Source: Bugula neritina (Eukaryota > Bryozoa > Gymnolaemata > Cheilostomatida > Bugulidae). Taken from it: DNA of 64,000 bases. The notes under the pieces are model-generated. The model was not told the origin of the DNA. It made no database searches and saw only the letters and a list, made by a program, of their open reading frames with translations. How positions within the stretch are numbered: position 1 is the first letter of the stretch; each line of letters begins with the position of its first letter. A program made the translations under genes and the position numbers. This document shows positions 24,201-38,400 of this stretch, piece by piece. Location: positions 2,048,751 to 2,112,750 of the forward strand of contig OZ037773.1 in assembly GCA_964035545.1 (NCBI GenBank), given 5' to 3'.

Positions 24201-27200
24201 TCTTCAGTAAGATATGCACAGATGAACTTATAAGAATGAACTGTGAGAATGAACTTATAAAAAGGAACTGATTCGTAAACACAACTGCCTCAGTATTTAT
24301 AGTAAACAAAACACTCTAGAACATTCTCAAGCATTCCAGTATAGAAGATTCTAGTACAAAACATTCCCCACATACCAATACTATTTATAAAAAATCAAAA
24401 CAAAACATTGGAATTTCCATGGTTATTTCGCAATTATTGCGCAATACCTTGTTTACATTGCTGGACAGTAGTTAACATGACTAATGAAAATAACAATGAA
24501 CAATGACCCATCTCTTTGATCAATCTAGAATATTTATGAACATTCGTGTATAATCATTAGGAAAAACCCGGTAAGTCTATAGGTATATGTATACTCAGAA
24601 TTTGTGACAGCAGTAAATATGTGAAAAATACTCAACTAACTCAAGTCATTTTTTCTTTTGAATTGCTTTTGTAAAATGATGGAGTGGTGAATAGTGACAG
24701 CCTTAATAAAGTTAATTTTTTGAATTCAAAATATTTGTAATAGAGAACTTCAATTGCTCATTCATATTTTGAAATTTATTTATTTTATTTCTACAAATTT
24801 ATTTTGATCAAACTTTACTCAAAAATTTATAAATAACAGAAATTGTCAGAGCTTTTACCATAAGAGCTAAAATAGTAGAATCTGAGCTGTCAATTTCTGT
24901 TAGGGTTAGAAAGCTTTAACATAATCTCAGTCACTTCTTATAAGCTTAATATATAACTCACCCTTTGTGCAAGAATTTTTCGTGAATGTTCTAGCCAACT
25001 GTTCAGCAACATGTTTTATAATTATATCTCTGTGAGTCATATAAATTTGAATGTACAGTACTTCTGAGAGCAATTCTTTACAATTAGAAAGCCTAATTTA
25101 AAATATATCTTTTAAACAATCATATTCACTAACACTCCTTTCTACCAGACATAAAAAAAAATTGTTGCACGCACAAATTTGAAGTACTACTATAAATGTT
25201 GATTGTATCAAACAGTTTGTTTGCAAGAAAATGAGACTTATAATAATAAACAAAATGAACTGAAATTATTACAATCTATATAAAATTATATATAAACAAA
25301 TTAAAATATAATATAGTTAAAAAGAAGAAATTTTACTACGGCCCACATTACTAAAATTAGCATACGTAGAAAAGTACTATTAAAAAATATTATTTGCAAC
25401 CAAACTTTAAATAATCATAATTTTTCATCCTCTTTTTAATAAATTGTTGCAGTTCTACTCTAAATAATAGGCTACTAATAACAAACTATGAACATCAACC
25501 TATCGAAAGTTAGAGAGTGTTGTATCATTTTCCTTGAATCTTATGTTACGCAGAAGAAGCTCTAACAATAATTGAAGAGAAGCAAGGGGTGGAGAAAGCC
25601 CCTTCCCCATCAAATACTGGCAGAGCAAAGGGAAAAGCTTTGAAAAAAAGAAAAGATCATAGAAAAAAATTAGTGAGGGACTCCAGCCGTAAGTTTGCTC
25701 TAAAATAGTAAATATGTATATAAATAATAATGATATAGTATTAATTAGTAGAATGTGTCATATTTATATAGTAATGTTAAATAACTACAACATATCATAG
25801 AAATAAAATAGGAGCTAGGTGCAATAACAAAGAAATTGAAAAAAGCCTGTGTTCTAGATTAAAAATGCAGCATAAGAAGTGATTTTCTTGTGAGAATTTC
25901 AGCCCTCATTCCCCAAACCAAAATTAAAGAGCTTAGGCTATCTCAATTTCTCCACTACTGCTCCTAAATAGTGAATACAATAGTTGCAATCAGATGATAC
26001 ATGTAAGATCAAGTAACTAAAACATATAATATCTTAGACAACTCAAATAACCAATATATATTAGTGTGAGGAAAACTGAAATCATATTACATTGTTGTAT
26101 TGTTGATTTTATTTGAAGCCATTGAAGAGACAAAAGTTCAACCTCAAAGTCAGAAAAGACGAATTGTGAAGAGGGCCCCTCAACCAGTTCCACTCAACTC
26201 AGGTAATTAGCACTAGTTCCTATATAATAAACATGTTTCAGGACATGCAACAGTAAAACAAAGGCAGGAAAACCTCAGAATATGTAGAAACAATATTTAT
26301 AATAACATACACTGCATTATACTCTAATTCATGCCAGTGAGCTCATCTTTATACTATATTGCATTATATTATATTGTATTGTATTATAATATATTATATC
26401 ATATTACATTATATTTATTGTGTCATATTATAATATATTATATTATATTATATTACATTATATGATATTATATTATGTCATAATATATCACATTATATTA
26501 TATTGTATTATATTATAATAGTATATTATATTTATTACATTATATTATATTATATAACCTTATATTATATTGTATTGCACTGTATTATATTATAATATAA
26601 TTTAATATAAAATTATATATAATATTATATATTATATTTTCTAAATTGTATTATATAATTATGTAATGTAATTATAATTTATTACACCCTGTAATATTGT
26701 AATACAGGTATTATTTTATAGATTTTTATATTATACGATATTATATATTTTATTGTTCTATATTGTATTAGAGTATTTCATAATGTATTATATTACCAGC
26801 TAAGAGCTCCGCATCAAGAAATAAAGAACGGAACAAGCCATACCCTGAATCTACCAAAGGGACACCTGTCAAAGAGGCACCTGTTAAAGGGACATCTGTC
26901 AAAGAGGCACCTGTTAAAGGGACACATGTCAAAGAGTCACATCTTAGGGAGGCACATGTCAAAGCAGCACATGTCGGAGGGCCTCACGGAGGTGATCAGT
27001 TGTGGAAGACAATCCAGTCGTCTAGTATAGATTCTCAACCAGCACCATCAGGTTAGGTTTTGCTCCATGTTCCTTCGCTCAATCTACTGTCCCATCTTCT
27101 ACTGTCCTACCTTATACAGCCCCCACCTGTTAATGCTCTACTTTTTACTGCTCTCCCTGCTACTGTCTTACCATAGAAGGTAAGACAGTAGCAGAGAGGG

Positions 27201-29204
27201 CAGTAAAAGGTAGAAGGGTATGTGCTGTCCCACCTTCTACTCTCGCACCTTCTACTGTCACACTTGCTATTGGCCCATCTGCTAATTTATATATTTATGC
27301 AAGAAGTAGCATTGTATGTACAGCCAAACATTGCATGCTGTGAAAAGCAATATTTTTGTGTAGAATGCAAATAAAACTAAAGTGGAAAAACTTTTTGTCT
27401 GACCTGGAGAATCTGGCCATTTATTTTGATTATCAGACAATGAAGTATAAATGGGAGGATAACTCCATTATGTATGTGATATTACTGAGCTAATGTAGTA
27501 ATGTGATGAAATGGGTCAACCGGGGCACAATTGATTCAGAGTGAGCATATCTAACTGTCATTAGTCACAGTGTAGTGCTGTGAATAGTTAGTAGCCCCTC
27601 CCCCCTCGTGGTGTAATGGTCAGTACACTTGCTAGCAAGCCAGGGGTCTCAGGTTCGAGTCCCAGTGGGGGCAATTATTTCAAAAGCTATTTCGGCATTT
27701 AGTCAATTTTAGTAGTACTCTACTCTGCAATTTTCAAAAAGTATTGGCACAGGAGAAGTTGAATATTTATATTACCAATATTATTAAGATTTAATAAAAG
27801 AAGAGCGACTGTTGGATTAATACTTCATATAGGCCAAACCGCTGCCGGTTTTACTAAAGAGGCTGCTTCTCCATTTTATTGTTTACTTAAAGAAAGATAA
27901 CTAGTAAAATACATTATAGGAAGAAAATATTTCAGCCTAAGCTAAATCAATGATGTCACTCATGGCATACAAACAACTTGGACATGACTCGTTATAATTC
28001 ATATTATGCTATTGATTTAAGTGGAGGATCAATACAAGCGTATTATATTATCATTCAGTGTGTGTATTCTAAACTGGTAACTTTATGCTATAGACCATTT
28101 GCCTGTGCTGTGGCATACAACTATAATAACTATATGAGTGATATTGATTGGGTGTCTATGCCTAATGCACATTGAGCTCTCGTTGTGCCATTTCATTCTC
28201 AGTTGAGAGTAGTGAATAGAACAGCGTGTAGGGTACGACTTTAGAGTGCAACTGATTAGCAAAGCTGTAGAATACAGTTGAAGGGATTCAGTTTTAATAT
28301 TAATTAAAACAACACGCCATGGCTGGTATGTGGTTATTCATTTAAATGTTTTATATATGTGTATATACAATTATATATACTATATATAATAGAAAAATTT
28401 TTAAGACTGGTCATTAAATACTGCCCAAGTTATTTCTAATACTATACTTTCTTTTATCATACCATAGTTATTGTTAAATTAACTTCATACATTGTTTCCT
28501 CATCAGTCAACTCACACTACCCCGATGAGTGGCACAACTTTTTCAGTTATTATGAAAAAAAAATTGTAGGTGATTCATTTTAAAAAGGCATTATACTTAT
28601 GAGCATATTTTAACCTATAAATTCTAATACATACGCACATTAAACTGTGATATGTTTGAGTTATATGAAATAATTCATCATTTTTATGCCTCAGATATTG
28701 CTAACTGGTTTGGATTATTTATTTTGTATTCGTATAGTTTACTTATTTATATAGTGTTACAAGCTGCAATACATTTATATACAGTACTATATTATATACC
28801 ATACTGTACTGTTGCGTACCATCATATACTTTTATGTATACTTATACATATATTATTACATTTTATTATATACTATTATAATATGTTATTATATCAAATT
28901 ATATATAGGGCTTACTATGGCTTTAGCTTTGTTTAATTTTAACCTGAAATAAAGTCAACTTATTGCCATAATTGGCCCTTGGTAATATACTCAGTTGTAA
29001 TAAGATAGAGGGCACCATTTTCTCCATCTAATGGGCTAACCACTTTAGCCTGCTACTACTACGTCACACCACACTATGTACACAATATTGATCAGTAGAT
29101 TGTTAGCTTACAAACCTGCAGTTGAAGTGTCAATATCCTACACTACACAATTCCTACCCACCATCAACTTAATTGCTTTATTTCTATGCTTGAGTTATCT
29201 AAAG

Positions 29205-29270
<66 letters not shown>

Positions 29271-29353
29271 TACTAAATTGTATTAGTACCAAATATAAAT
29301 ACTCTATTTTTCGAAATATTGAGTTCTTTTGATTCATTTTTAATTATAGAAAC

Positions 29354-29403
<50 letters not shown>

Positions 29404-32400
29404 TGTATATACTACAATATAATATAATATATAAGTTAGTGTGTATATATAGGTTACTGCATATATTATAGGTTTGTGTATATCTAAATAACTGTATATT
29501 ATGGTTTGGATTTATTTATACAGATGGAGCGGAAAGTGCTGAAAGGGAAGCTAGTATTTCAGATGATGACTCTTCTGACAGCGACTCTAAAGAGTAAGTA
29601 ACTCCAAATTAACTCATAAGCTGTAAAGAAAGTGCATTGGTTTTTATTGAATGAGTATATTGGTTGTAATATAAACCTATTAAGAATAAATAACAACAAA
29701 ATGAGATTGGATGAAAATTAACAAAAGTAGTTGTGAGCATAATGACTGGAACTTTACAGTTTTTTCTTCCACCTGGTTCAACTTCCATTAATAACTAACA
29801 GACTGTTATACTGCATAGTAACCTACACCTTCTAGTACATAGTGACTCATATTTCAGGTCTGAGCCAATGAAAAGTTCCCAATGGCTTGACTTCCAAGCA
29901 ATGGCTGACCGAATCACAACAACTGTGAAGCAGACGTCAACTAGCATGCAGAAGCTCCGAGACACTACAAACGTCACCAAATTGGTGAAGGGGCTAATCA
30001 AGGAGGAGATGCCTGAAGGAACTGAAGGTGAGTGATTTCCTGCCTAATGTTAAGTAATGCATACTCTATATTGTATGTTGGTGTATGTGTTATATAATCT
30101 ATATTGTATGATGGTGTATATGTTATATACTCTACACTGTATGTTGGTGTATATGTTATATACTCTATACTGTATGTTGGTGTATATGTTATATACTCTA
30201 CACTGTATGTTGGTGTATATGTTATATACTCTATACTGTATGATGGTGTATATGTTATATACTAGCTGTATTGTCTATATTGTATACTAACTGCATTGTA
30301 TATAATATGTACATTGTGTATATTGTATCACATATACTGAATACTAATGCATTATAAAGGCTTTGTACATGCTGTATTGTGCATACTGTACACTGTGTTG
30401 TATATACTACATACTGTATCATATATGTTATATACTGCATTACATATAGTGCATTACATATACTGAATACTAACTGCATTGTATATAATATATACATACA
30501 TGTATTACACATGTATTACTATACTAAATACTAATGGAACAGGCGCGTGGGACAAGGTAGATGATGAAGTCGACGCGTCCTGTTCGTCATCCAATGAGTT
30601 TGAAGATGATTATGATCCTAAGGCAGAAGCTGACTTGGTAGGCAAAGCATTTGGTGATTACAAAGGCGTGAAGAAGAGAAAGAAGGAAGCTGGGCAGACT
30701 GGTGCCGCTGGTTTTGAAGACACATACGATCCTGGGGTAGATGTTAATGACCCATTAGCTGGTGCATTCGGAGATGGATTTAGAACGAGCAAACCCGCGC
30801 AGGTATAGCTAAACCTTTGCTCTCACAGTGTATAGCACACTCTCACAGTATATAGCACACTCTCATAGTATATAGCACACTCTCACAGTATATAGCACAC
30901 TCTCACAGTATATAGCACACTATCACAGTATATAGCACACTCTCACAGTATATAGCACACTCTCACAGTATATAGCACACTCTCATAGTATATAGCACAC
31001 TCTCATAGTATATAGCACACTCTCATAGTATATAGCACACTCTCACAGTATATAGCACACTCTCACAGTATATAGCACACTCTCACAGTATATAGCACAC
31101 TCTCACAGTATATAGCACACTCTCACAGTATATAGCACACTCTCACAGTATATAGCACACTGTTACTCTTATATGTTACGTTTCCAAGCTTCACACCCTG
31201 CACAACCACAACCATAAGCTCATGCAAACCGCAACCACAAATTTATCTATTCACATAACGTGAAGTCATTGAAACGCCGTGACAGTGTACACTTCTAGTA
31301 TATTCTCACAGGGTACTCCCACAGTATTCTTTCACAATGTGACCTTTTAGTATAGTTTTATAGTGTTCCCAATTATAGTATACTGCCATACTGTAGGCTC
31401 CTTCTTGTAACTTTGATGATGACTTTTCTGCTGCCACAACCTCTCCCTGTGTGAAGAAGAGCTCACAGGATCAGACTACAGGTGACAGCATAAGTGAGTT
31501 TAATGGTGGTGGACACAAATCTGGAAAAACGAAACTTAAAACAGGTACATACATATAAAACACTTATGGTTGCCCATTGGCTTCTAGATAGATCATATTA
31601 TAACGTACATTTTACTTGCGGACTACAGATGTACTGTTGCTTGCCTTTAGATAAATCAGGTCAAGCAACTAGCAAAAGGCCTACCAGACCAGCACCACCT
31701 CTTTCTTCTGCCAACAGTGATTCTAATAGGTCAACCAGTTCAAGGTCAACCAATGAGACTAGTAGTATCACCACTAAAAGAGCTCATGCAGTTCAATCTA
31801 CCAAACCCATGAAACCTCCATCTCCGCAGAAACCACCGCAGAAGCCTCCCCAACGTCCTTCACAGAAGCCTCTGCAAAAACCGTCAGCATCTGCAATGGA
31901 AACCGGCAATATACAACCAATTGGTGATGACGAAGTAGACCTACTTGGAGGTTTAACTGGAAACTGCAATGATTCTACTTTGTTGGCTTCTGTAGACGTA
32001 AATCTTTTAGAAAGCTATAACGAGCCAAGTAACCTTGACCTTTTGCTAGGCAATGTAGAAGAAACACCCACTGCGGGGTTTAATGGTTAGTGAGTTTTGG
32101 TGCAGGTGGACATGTGCTTATTTGAATTTTGCTACCAGTAAGCAGTGAGTTAAGAGCAAATGAAGGTATCTTTAGGTACAGTGCTTATTAGTTACCATAA
32201 CCTATCAAATAGAGTTATCTATTAGATAGAGTAACTTATTAGGTAAAGTAACGTATTAAATATAGTCACATACTAGGTATATGGTCACCTAGATATTACA
32301 TTTAGTAACTCTCTTATACTGTTTATAGATGCTGTGCTAGAAAAACTAGAGCTGACAGAAAAAGTCCCGGAGACAAGAGAAGTTGCCAGGTTGCGGATGG

Positions 32401-35400
32401 AAATGTCAACAGAACTTTCTTCCAGAAGTAGTAGCACAGATCAACTAGATGCATTCGAATTTTTCACTGGTGCTGCCCCAGCGTCAGATTCGGTTGATAA
32501 CAATAGCAGCTCGCTACAGCCGTCTCCCCAGATCAACATCATAGCACCTTCAGTAGAAAACCTGGCCACAGGTGATATGCTAGAACTTGATATGTGCCAG
32601 CCAATCGCGTCTAAAAATACAGATGGCGGTAGAGATTTGGATTCCGTATCCTCGTCTTCGAGTGAGAGCGAAAGCGATCAACTCGCACCATTCTCGGCAA
32701 CTTCCTTAGAGAGAGAAGATACTTTGGATTTTGATGAGATCATGAGCAGACCTGTAGCAAAAGATATTAGTGAAACTAAGCTATCTAGTGAGGTTTGGGC
32801 TGGAACAGACGACTCTGGTATTGGAGTAGAGTTTAAAGCTACTTTTTCTGTAAGTTGAAAACAGGATTTCCTGTTTACAATGAAATTGTCCATAAACTAT
32901 AGATATGGTATGGGAATGCCTCTAAGTCAAACATTTCACCACAAAAATTGAAACTAGAAGCTAAATTATAAACTGTAAAATACTTCATAGGTTTCTGATG
33001 AGCTGGAAGAGGGCACTTTCACCGGGAATCAGACGTTTGAAACTCTAATAGAGAAGTATGAGAACATTAAAGGAGGAAGTGGAGAATTTGAAATGGGAAC
33101 AAAGAGTAAGATCTATGTTTCATTAGAAATTAGCTTACACTTGTTTAACTACTAGTATTATTGAATTCGTAAAAGTGTTTTGTGGTTTTAGTGCTGTTTG
33201 CATTAGAACAAGTTTTTACTCAATAAAGTGTTTTTGTGTTGTATAAAAGACACAGCAATTCAAAAAAAGAATGATAATATACAGAATATATAATTTCTTT
33301 GAGTGTTTTTTACATGGTATACGATGCAATGTCATATGCTGACATATTTTTAATCGAAGGTCGTGCAGAGGTCACCGGTAGTCAGTCTGTGTCAGCAAAG
33401 CGAGCCATGAAATTTGCCAGAACCTTCTCAGAGACCATTGATGAAGACGATGACGGGCCGTTGTCTGGTGTGTAGTGAATATGTGTATAATTATGTGTAT
33501 GTATAGTATGTAGATATGTATAGTATTATGTATATGTATGTAGATATGTATAGTGTATGTATATGTATAGTATGTAGATATGTATAGTATATGTATATGT
33601 ATAGTGTGTAGATATGTATAGTATATGTATAGTATGTAGATATGTATAGTATATGTATAGTATGTAGATATGTATAGTATATGTATAGTATGTAGATATG
33701 TATAGTATATGTATAGTATGTAGATATGTATAGTATATGTATAGTATGTAGATATGTATAGTATATGTATAGTATGTAGATATGTATAGTATATGTATAG
33801 TATGTAGATATGTATAGTATATGTATAGTATGTAGATATGTATAGTATATGTATAGTATGTAGATATGTATAGTAGGTGTGTAGTGTATGCACATATAGT
33901 ATACATATAGTATGTAGATATGTATAGTATATGTATAGTATGTAGATATGTATAGTATATGTATAGTATGTAGATATGTATAGTATATGTATAGTGTATG
34001 TACATATAGTATACATATAGTATGTAGATATGTATAGTAGGTGTGTAGTGTATGCACATATAGTGTATGTATAGTGTCTGTGTAATGTATGTATAGTGTA
34101 TATATGTATAGTGTGTATGCATGTGTATGTATCATTGCACATACAGTGTAGAGTACATTTATGGTATGTTTTTATATTGTATATAATCTAGTTTAGATAT
34201 TATGTTGTGAGTATAGTGTATATGTATAGTGTATATGTATAGTGCGTATGTATAGTATATATGTATTCTAAGTACAGTGCATATATATTCTAAGTACAGT
34301 GTATATATATAGCGTATACTCTAACTATAGTGTATATCTTGCACAGTCGAAGCGTCAACAGGATTGGGCCTAGTGGTGGATCCAATGGAAACAGAAGGGG
34401 AAGAAGGAGAGGAGAAGGCAGTGGCTTCTGGTAGCTCGATAAGACATGTTTGGATAGACATGACTAAACCGATGCCTAGAGCACAAGTATGTCAGTCATT
34501 TGTGTACTATACACAGTAATATATACTTGGTAATATATATACTTGGTAATATATACTTGGTAATATATACTTGGTAATATATACTTGGTAATATATACTT
34601 GGTAATATATATACTTGGTAATATATACTTGGTAATATATACTTGGTAATATATACTTGGTAATATATACTTGGTAATATATATACTTGGTAATATATAC
34701 TTGGTAATATATATACTTGGTAATATATACTTGGTAATATATACTTGGTAATATATACTTGGTAATATATACTTGGTAATATATACTTGGTAATATATAC
34801 TTGGTAATATATACTTGGTAATATATATTTGGTAATATATATTTGGTAGTATATACTTGGTAATATATACTTGGTAATATATAAACTCACGCAAGTTTAT
34901 AGTCACTATCCCTGTGAGAAACCCCTGATGGAAGGGGTTTTTATTAGAACGGGCTAAGGACTTGTTTAGATGAGGCTCAAGAGCAATTATGACTGGATAC
35001 TCTTCCTAACATCACCAATGGCCTTTGTCTGGGCTCGAACCCATGACCTTCGTGTTTACTAGGCAAACGCTCTAACCCCTAGACCAAGGCTGCTCCCTTG
35101 GTAATATATACTTAGTAATATATACAAGTTTGGTAATATGTACACAGTAATATATAATTAGTATTATATATATACAGTGACATATGCACAGTAATGTATA
35201 TACAGTAATATATACTTGGTAATATATACACAGAAATATGTACACTGTAACATATACACTGTAATATATGCACTGTAATATGTCCATAGTAAGTATTATA
35301 TAGCCAGTATTATTATACATACAGTAATATTCACACCATGTAGCATGTACATAGTGTAATATACACAGAAATATATTCATAGGACTACATATATACATAG

Positions 35401-38400
35401 TTATTTATCTATAGTATAAGTAGTGATATATAGAGATCATACTATAAATGGTGGCATATATACAGATTGTTATACATAGTAAAGAATATATTATACATAA
35501 TGATAGATTATACAGAGCTCTAAACCTTACACTGATAATCTGTATTCATAGTTAGACTAATATTATAAAGTTATATTAGAGGTTATAAAGTGTCATGTTT
35601 GCGTTTAGCCTAAACCACTGAACAAGAAGGACAAAGCTGCTAAACCACCACCGTCTTCCATCAAACTGTTGTCCCAGGAAGCCAGGCAGTCCCTGCATGT
35701 CAACACAAAGCCGGTTCCAAGGCCAAAAGGTGGGTTTGGGTATAGGCGCCACCCTTCTTACTTGCAGTAAGATTCTTGTCAAAAAGAGCCAAGTCTACTA
35801 CTGAAACTAAGACTATTACCCATAATGCAAGCAAGTCTATATCTCCAGCGTTTTGTATTTACTATCAGCATATCTTTCGTCTCTATATATTTACACCGAC
35901 AATAACCAACATTTACAAACTTTCATCCAAGATATGAGGAATAGTTGTTAGCACATACATAGATATAGCAATATTTGCTAACACAATAACTATAACTTAT
36001 ATAACAGTCAGTGACTGTCAATACTTATAGATTTATACATTTCTTTGAATCATGGATTATGTAAAATATCAGTCAATTGGGACAAAAAAATTTTATTGAC
36101 ATTCTTTTGATAACTCAAAGCTGACTGAGATGCAGTTCGAACACTGTTTAAACCGTATTTAGACCTATTATAGGTTTATGTTAAATAATATAATAGATGT
36201 AAATTTTTTAACCATTAAATAAGCAAACTGTAGTTTTAAGTTTATTATGACTCGTTCTATTGTCTCAATCTTTTGGTCATGTGCAGTATCCTCACTCTTT
36301 TTACTCATTAAAAAAAGCCAATCGTACAGACTAAAACAGAGCTCTAACATAGTTTGAGTGCATTCAATAGAACCCCAAGCCTTCTGAATCTGAAATAATT
36401 AGATCGTATGATATAAGAGGTATTCAAGTAGCTAGAAACATTTTCTGTTTAACTATAAAACAGCAATGACTCTTTTCACTAACTCTGCTATTTTCAGCAC
36501 TTAGCCTAGAACCTTCTGCAGAAACCCCAAAGTCTACAGAGTCTACTGAGTCCACAGTTAAGAGTTCAACTAAAAAGTTGGTAACTCAGGGACAAGCAGA
36601 CCACCTAAATCTCTCTCAGCTTAAAGAGCACACAACTCTTGCTTTTGAGATAGAGAAACGTAAGAAAAGAAAGAAACACGCCAATAAAAGTAAGTTAACA
36701 AAATACTTATATCGCATGATAGAGGTGTTGAGAAGGACTAGATTGGTAAGAAACTCACACAAGTTTATAGTCACCATCCCTGTGAGAACTTCTAAAGGAA
36801 GGGGTTTTTGTTAAATAGGGCTAAAGACTTATTCAGAAAGGACATAGGTGCAATTATGACTGAATGCTGTTCCTAACATCACCAATAGCCTATTGTCGGG
36901 GTTTGAACCCATGACTTCGGGCTTACTAGGCAAACGATCTAACCCCTAGACTAAGGCTGCTCCCTAAAATTACTGAATTGTTAGATGACGGTAAATATGT
37001 GCTAAATATCATTGGCTGTTACAGAAAGTGTAGAGCTTCCAACAATTCCTCCTCCACCAAAGAACTCTACCCCATCCCTAATACGGAAAAACCCTTTTAC
37101 TCAGTCAGAGTCACCATCTTCTGAAGAAGCAGAAGAAATGAAATCAGACAAAGAAGAAGAAGTAGGCAATAGTTTAGTAAGAAATGAGGAAACGCTACCA
37201 CTGGCTGAAGGTTTTTATATACACCAAATTATTTTTTTGTGGTCTTAGAATTTTGCTTACCAAATATAATTGTAGATATTGTAAAATAACCATTTTTGCT
37301 TCTATTTAGACATAGCAGATAGTTTTGAGTTTATAGAATAGTGTTAGACACCGGGGTTTAGATTTTCTAAACACTTGAAAATAAATTTTATGTTTAGACA
37401 AAAACATACCAATTCACAAATGGGAAGCTTTAGAAAAAGTTGAATTGCCTCCCTTAGAAGAGTTTCGGCCAAAGTATGAAGGCCATGGCTGGAAAATGCT
37501 TATCAGGTAATACTGATGTGACATATTTATATTTTACATATTATATCTTACACTTTATGCAATGCTATTTGTTACACTAAAACCTGCTCGCAGTAAACGT
37601 TTGACTCATTGTGTTTGATACAACTAAAATGGCTGCTTCCGTTTTTAAAATGTAGAAAACCTCCTAAAAAATCTTTAACTAAAAAGAGATTTTGGGAGGA
37701 AGTGTATCTGAGACTGGAAATAGACAGTAAAGGGTGCCCATGTCTTCTTCTCTACCGTAATGAAAAAGATGCTAAAAAAGGTACATTTGCTTACATATTC
37801 GTATTTTTCTCATTAACGCATATTTATCTGAGAGAAATACAAATTTATAATTAGTTGATAAGTTTTTCTTAAAATCAACTATAGCTATTATAACCTATAG
37901 CTTCTATGACTATTTGTTTTGATAGTCTGATATTAACATATGTTTGATATTAATGCTAGTGTTCTGCTAGTATTCTGCTATTAGTCTGCTATTAGTCCGC
38001 TATTGGTCTGCTGTTATTTTACCAATATCCTTATGTATGCATTCTGGTATGTTACTGAGAGCAGGTGCTAAAGAGCTAGAGAGAGCCAGGCTGAATCCCT
38101 TCCACCAACTGTCTGACAGCATCTACCTGCAGCAATATGATCAGTATGGTAAATGTCACAGCATTAAAATACTTCATGTGTCGTACAAAGAGAGACCGAG
38201 CTTGCGAGGTGATCGAGTCACAGAAGCTTTGCCAAATTTCTTGAAAGGTTAGTTGTTGCTCACAAGTATGTCATGCTATGAATAGCAGTTCTACGAGAGA
38301 GAATAAAGTTGTGTAGCAGCAGCTTATTGCTACTTGTGTTCTACTATGTAGGTTACATGAAGCCAACCAAGACGATGATGTTTGAGCATGCTCCAACGAT

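Larger units (their letters stand above)
18965..24609 (-). mobile_element. Complete Gmr1-like Ty3/gypsy LTR retrotransposon
   Basis: A 5645-bp element lies antisense in stonin intron 1. It has two 527-bp LTRs (18965-19491 and 24083-24609) that look identical on reading, a GCAGT target duplication, LTR ends TGTCACAAA...TTTGTGACA, a primer-binding-site candidate, a polypurine tract and one intact 1482-codon ORF. Integrase lies before reverse transcriptase. That is the order of Ty1/copia, but all domains are of Ty3/gypsy type. This arrangement is known for the Gmr1 group. Identical LTRs and an unbroken ORF point to a recent insertion. Confidence 0.93.

Noticed and set aside
27600-27673. Functional tRNA gene
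   Set aside because: A and B boxes and the D stem are good, but the anticodon arm and T stem do not fold properly. It is kept only as a tRNA-like relic.
30821-31162. Regular direct repeats that could suggest a CRISPR array
   Set aside because: Repeats abut with no spacers, lie in a eukaryotic intron, and there are no cas genes. It is a minisatellite.
31545-31650. Single long stonin exon from 31494 to 32090
   Set aside because: The open frame crosses an intron with donor gtacat (31545) and acceptor tttag (31650). The upstream exon's coding frame differs, and only splicing preserves phase.
33372-34142. Frames of 198-256 codons rich in Tyr, Thr, Ile and His on the minus strand
   Set aside because: They are readings of a 26-28 bp minisatellite in three frames at once. 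No family similarity, no start context, and they lie opposite stonin exon 12 and its intron.
34496-34906. Tyr/Ile/Pro repeat frames on the minus strand
   Set aside because: They only translate the ttggtaatatatac array.
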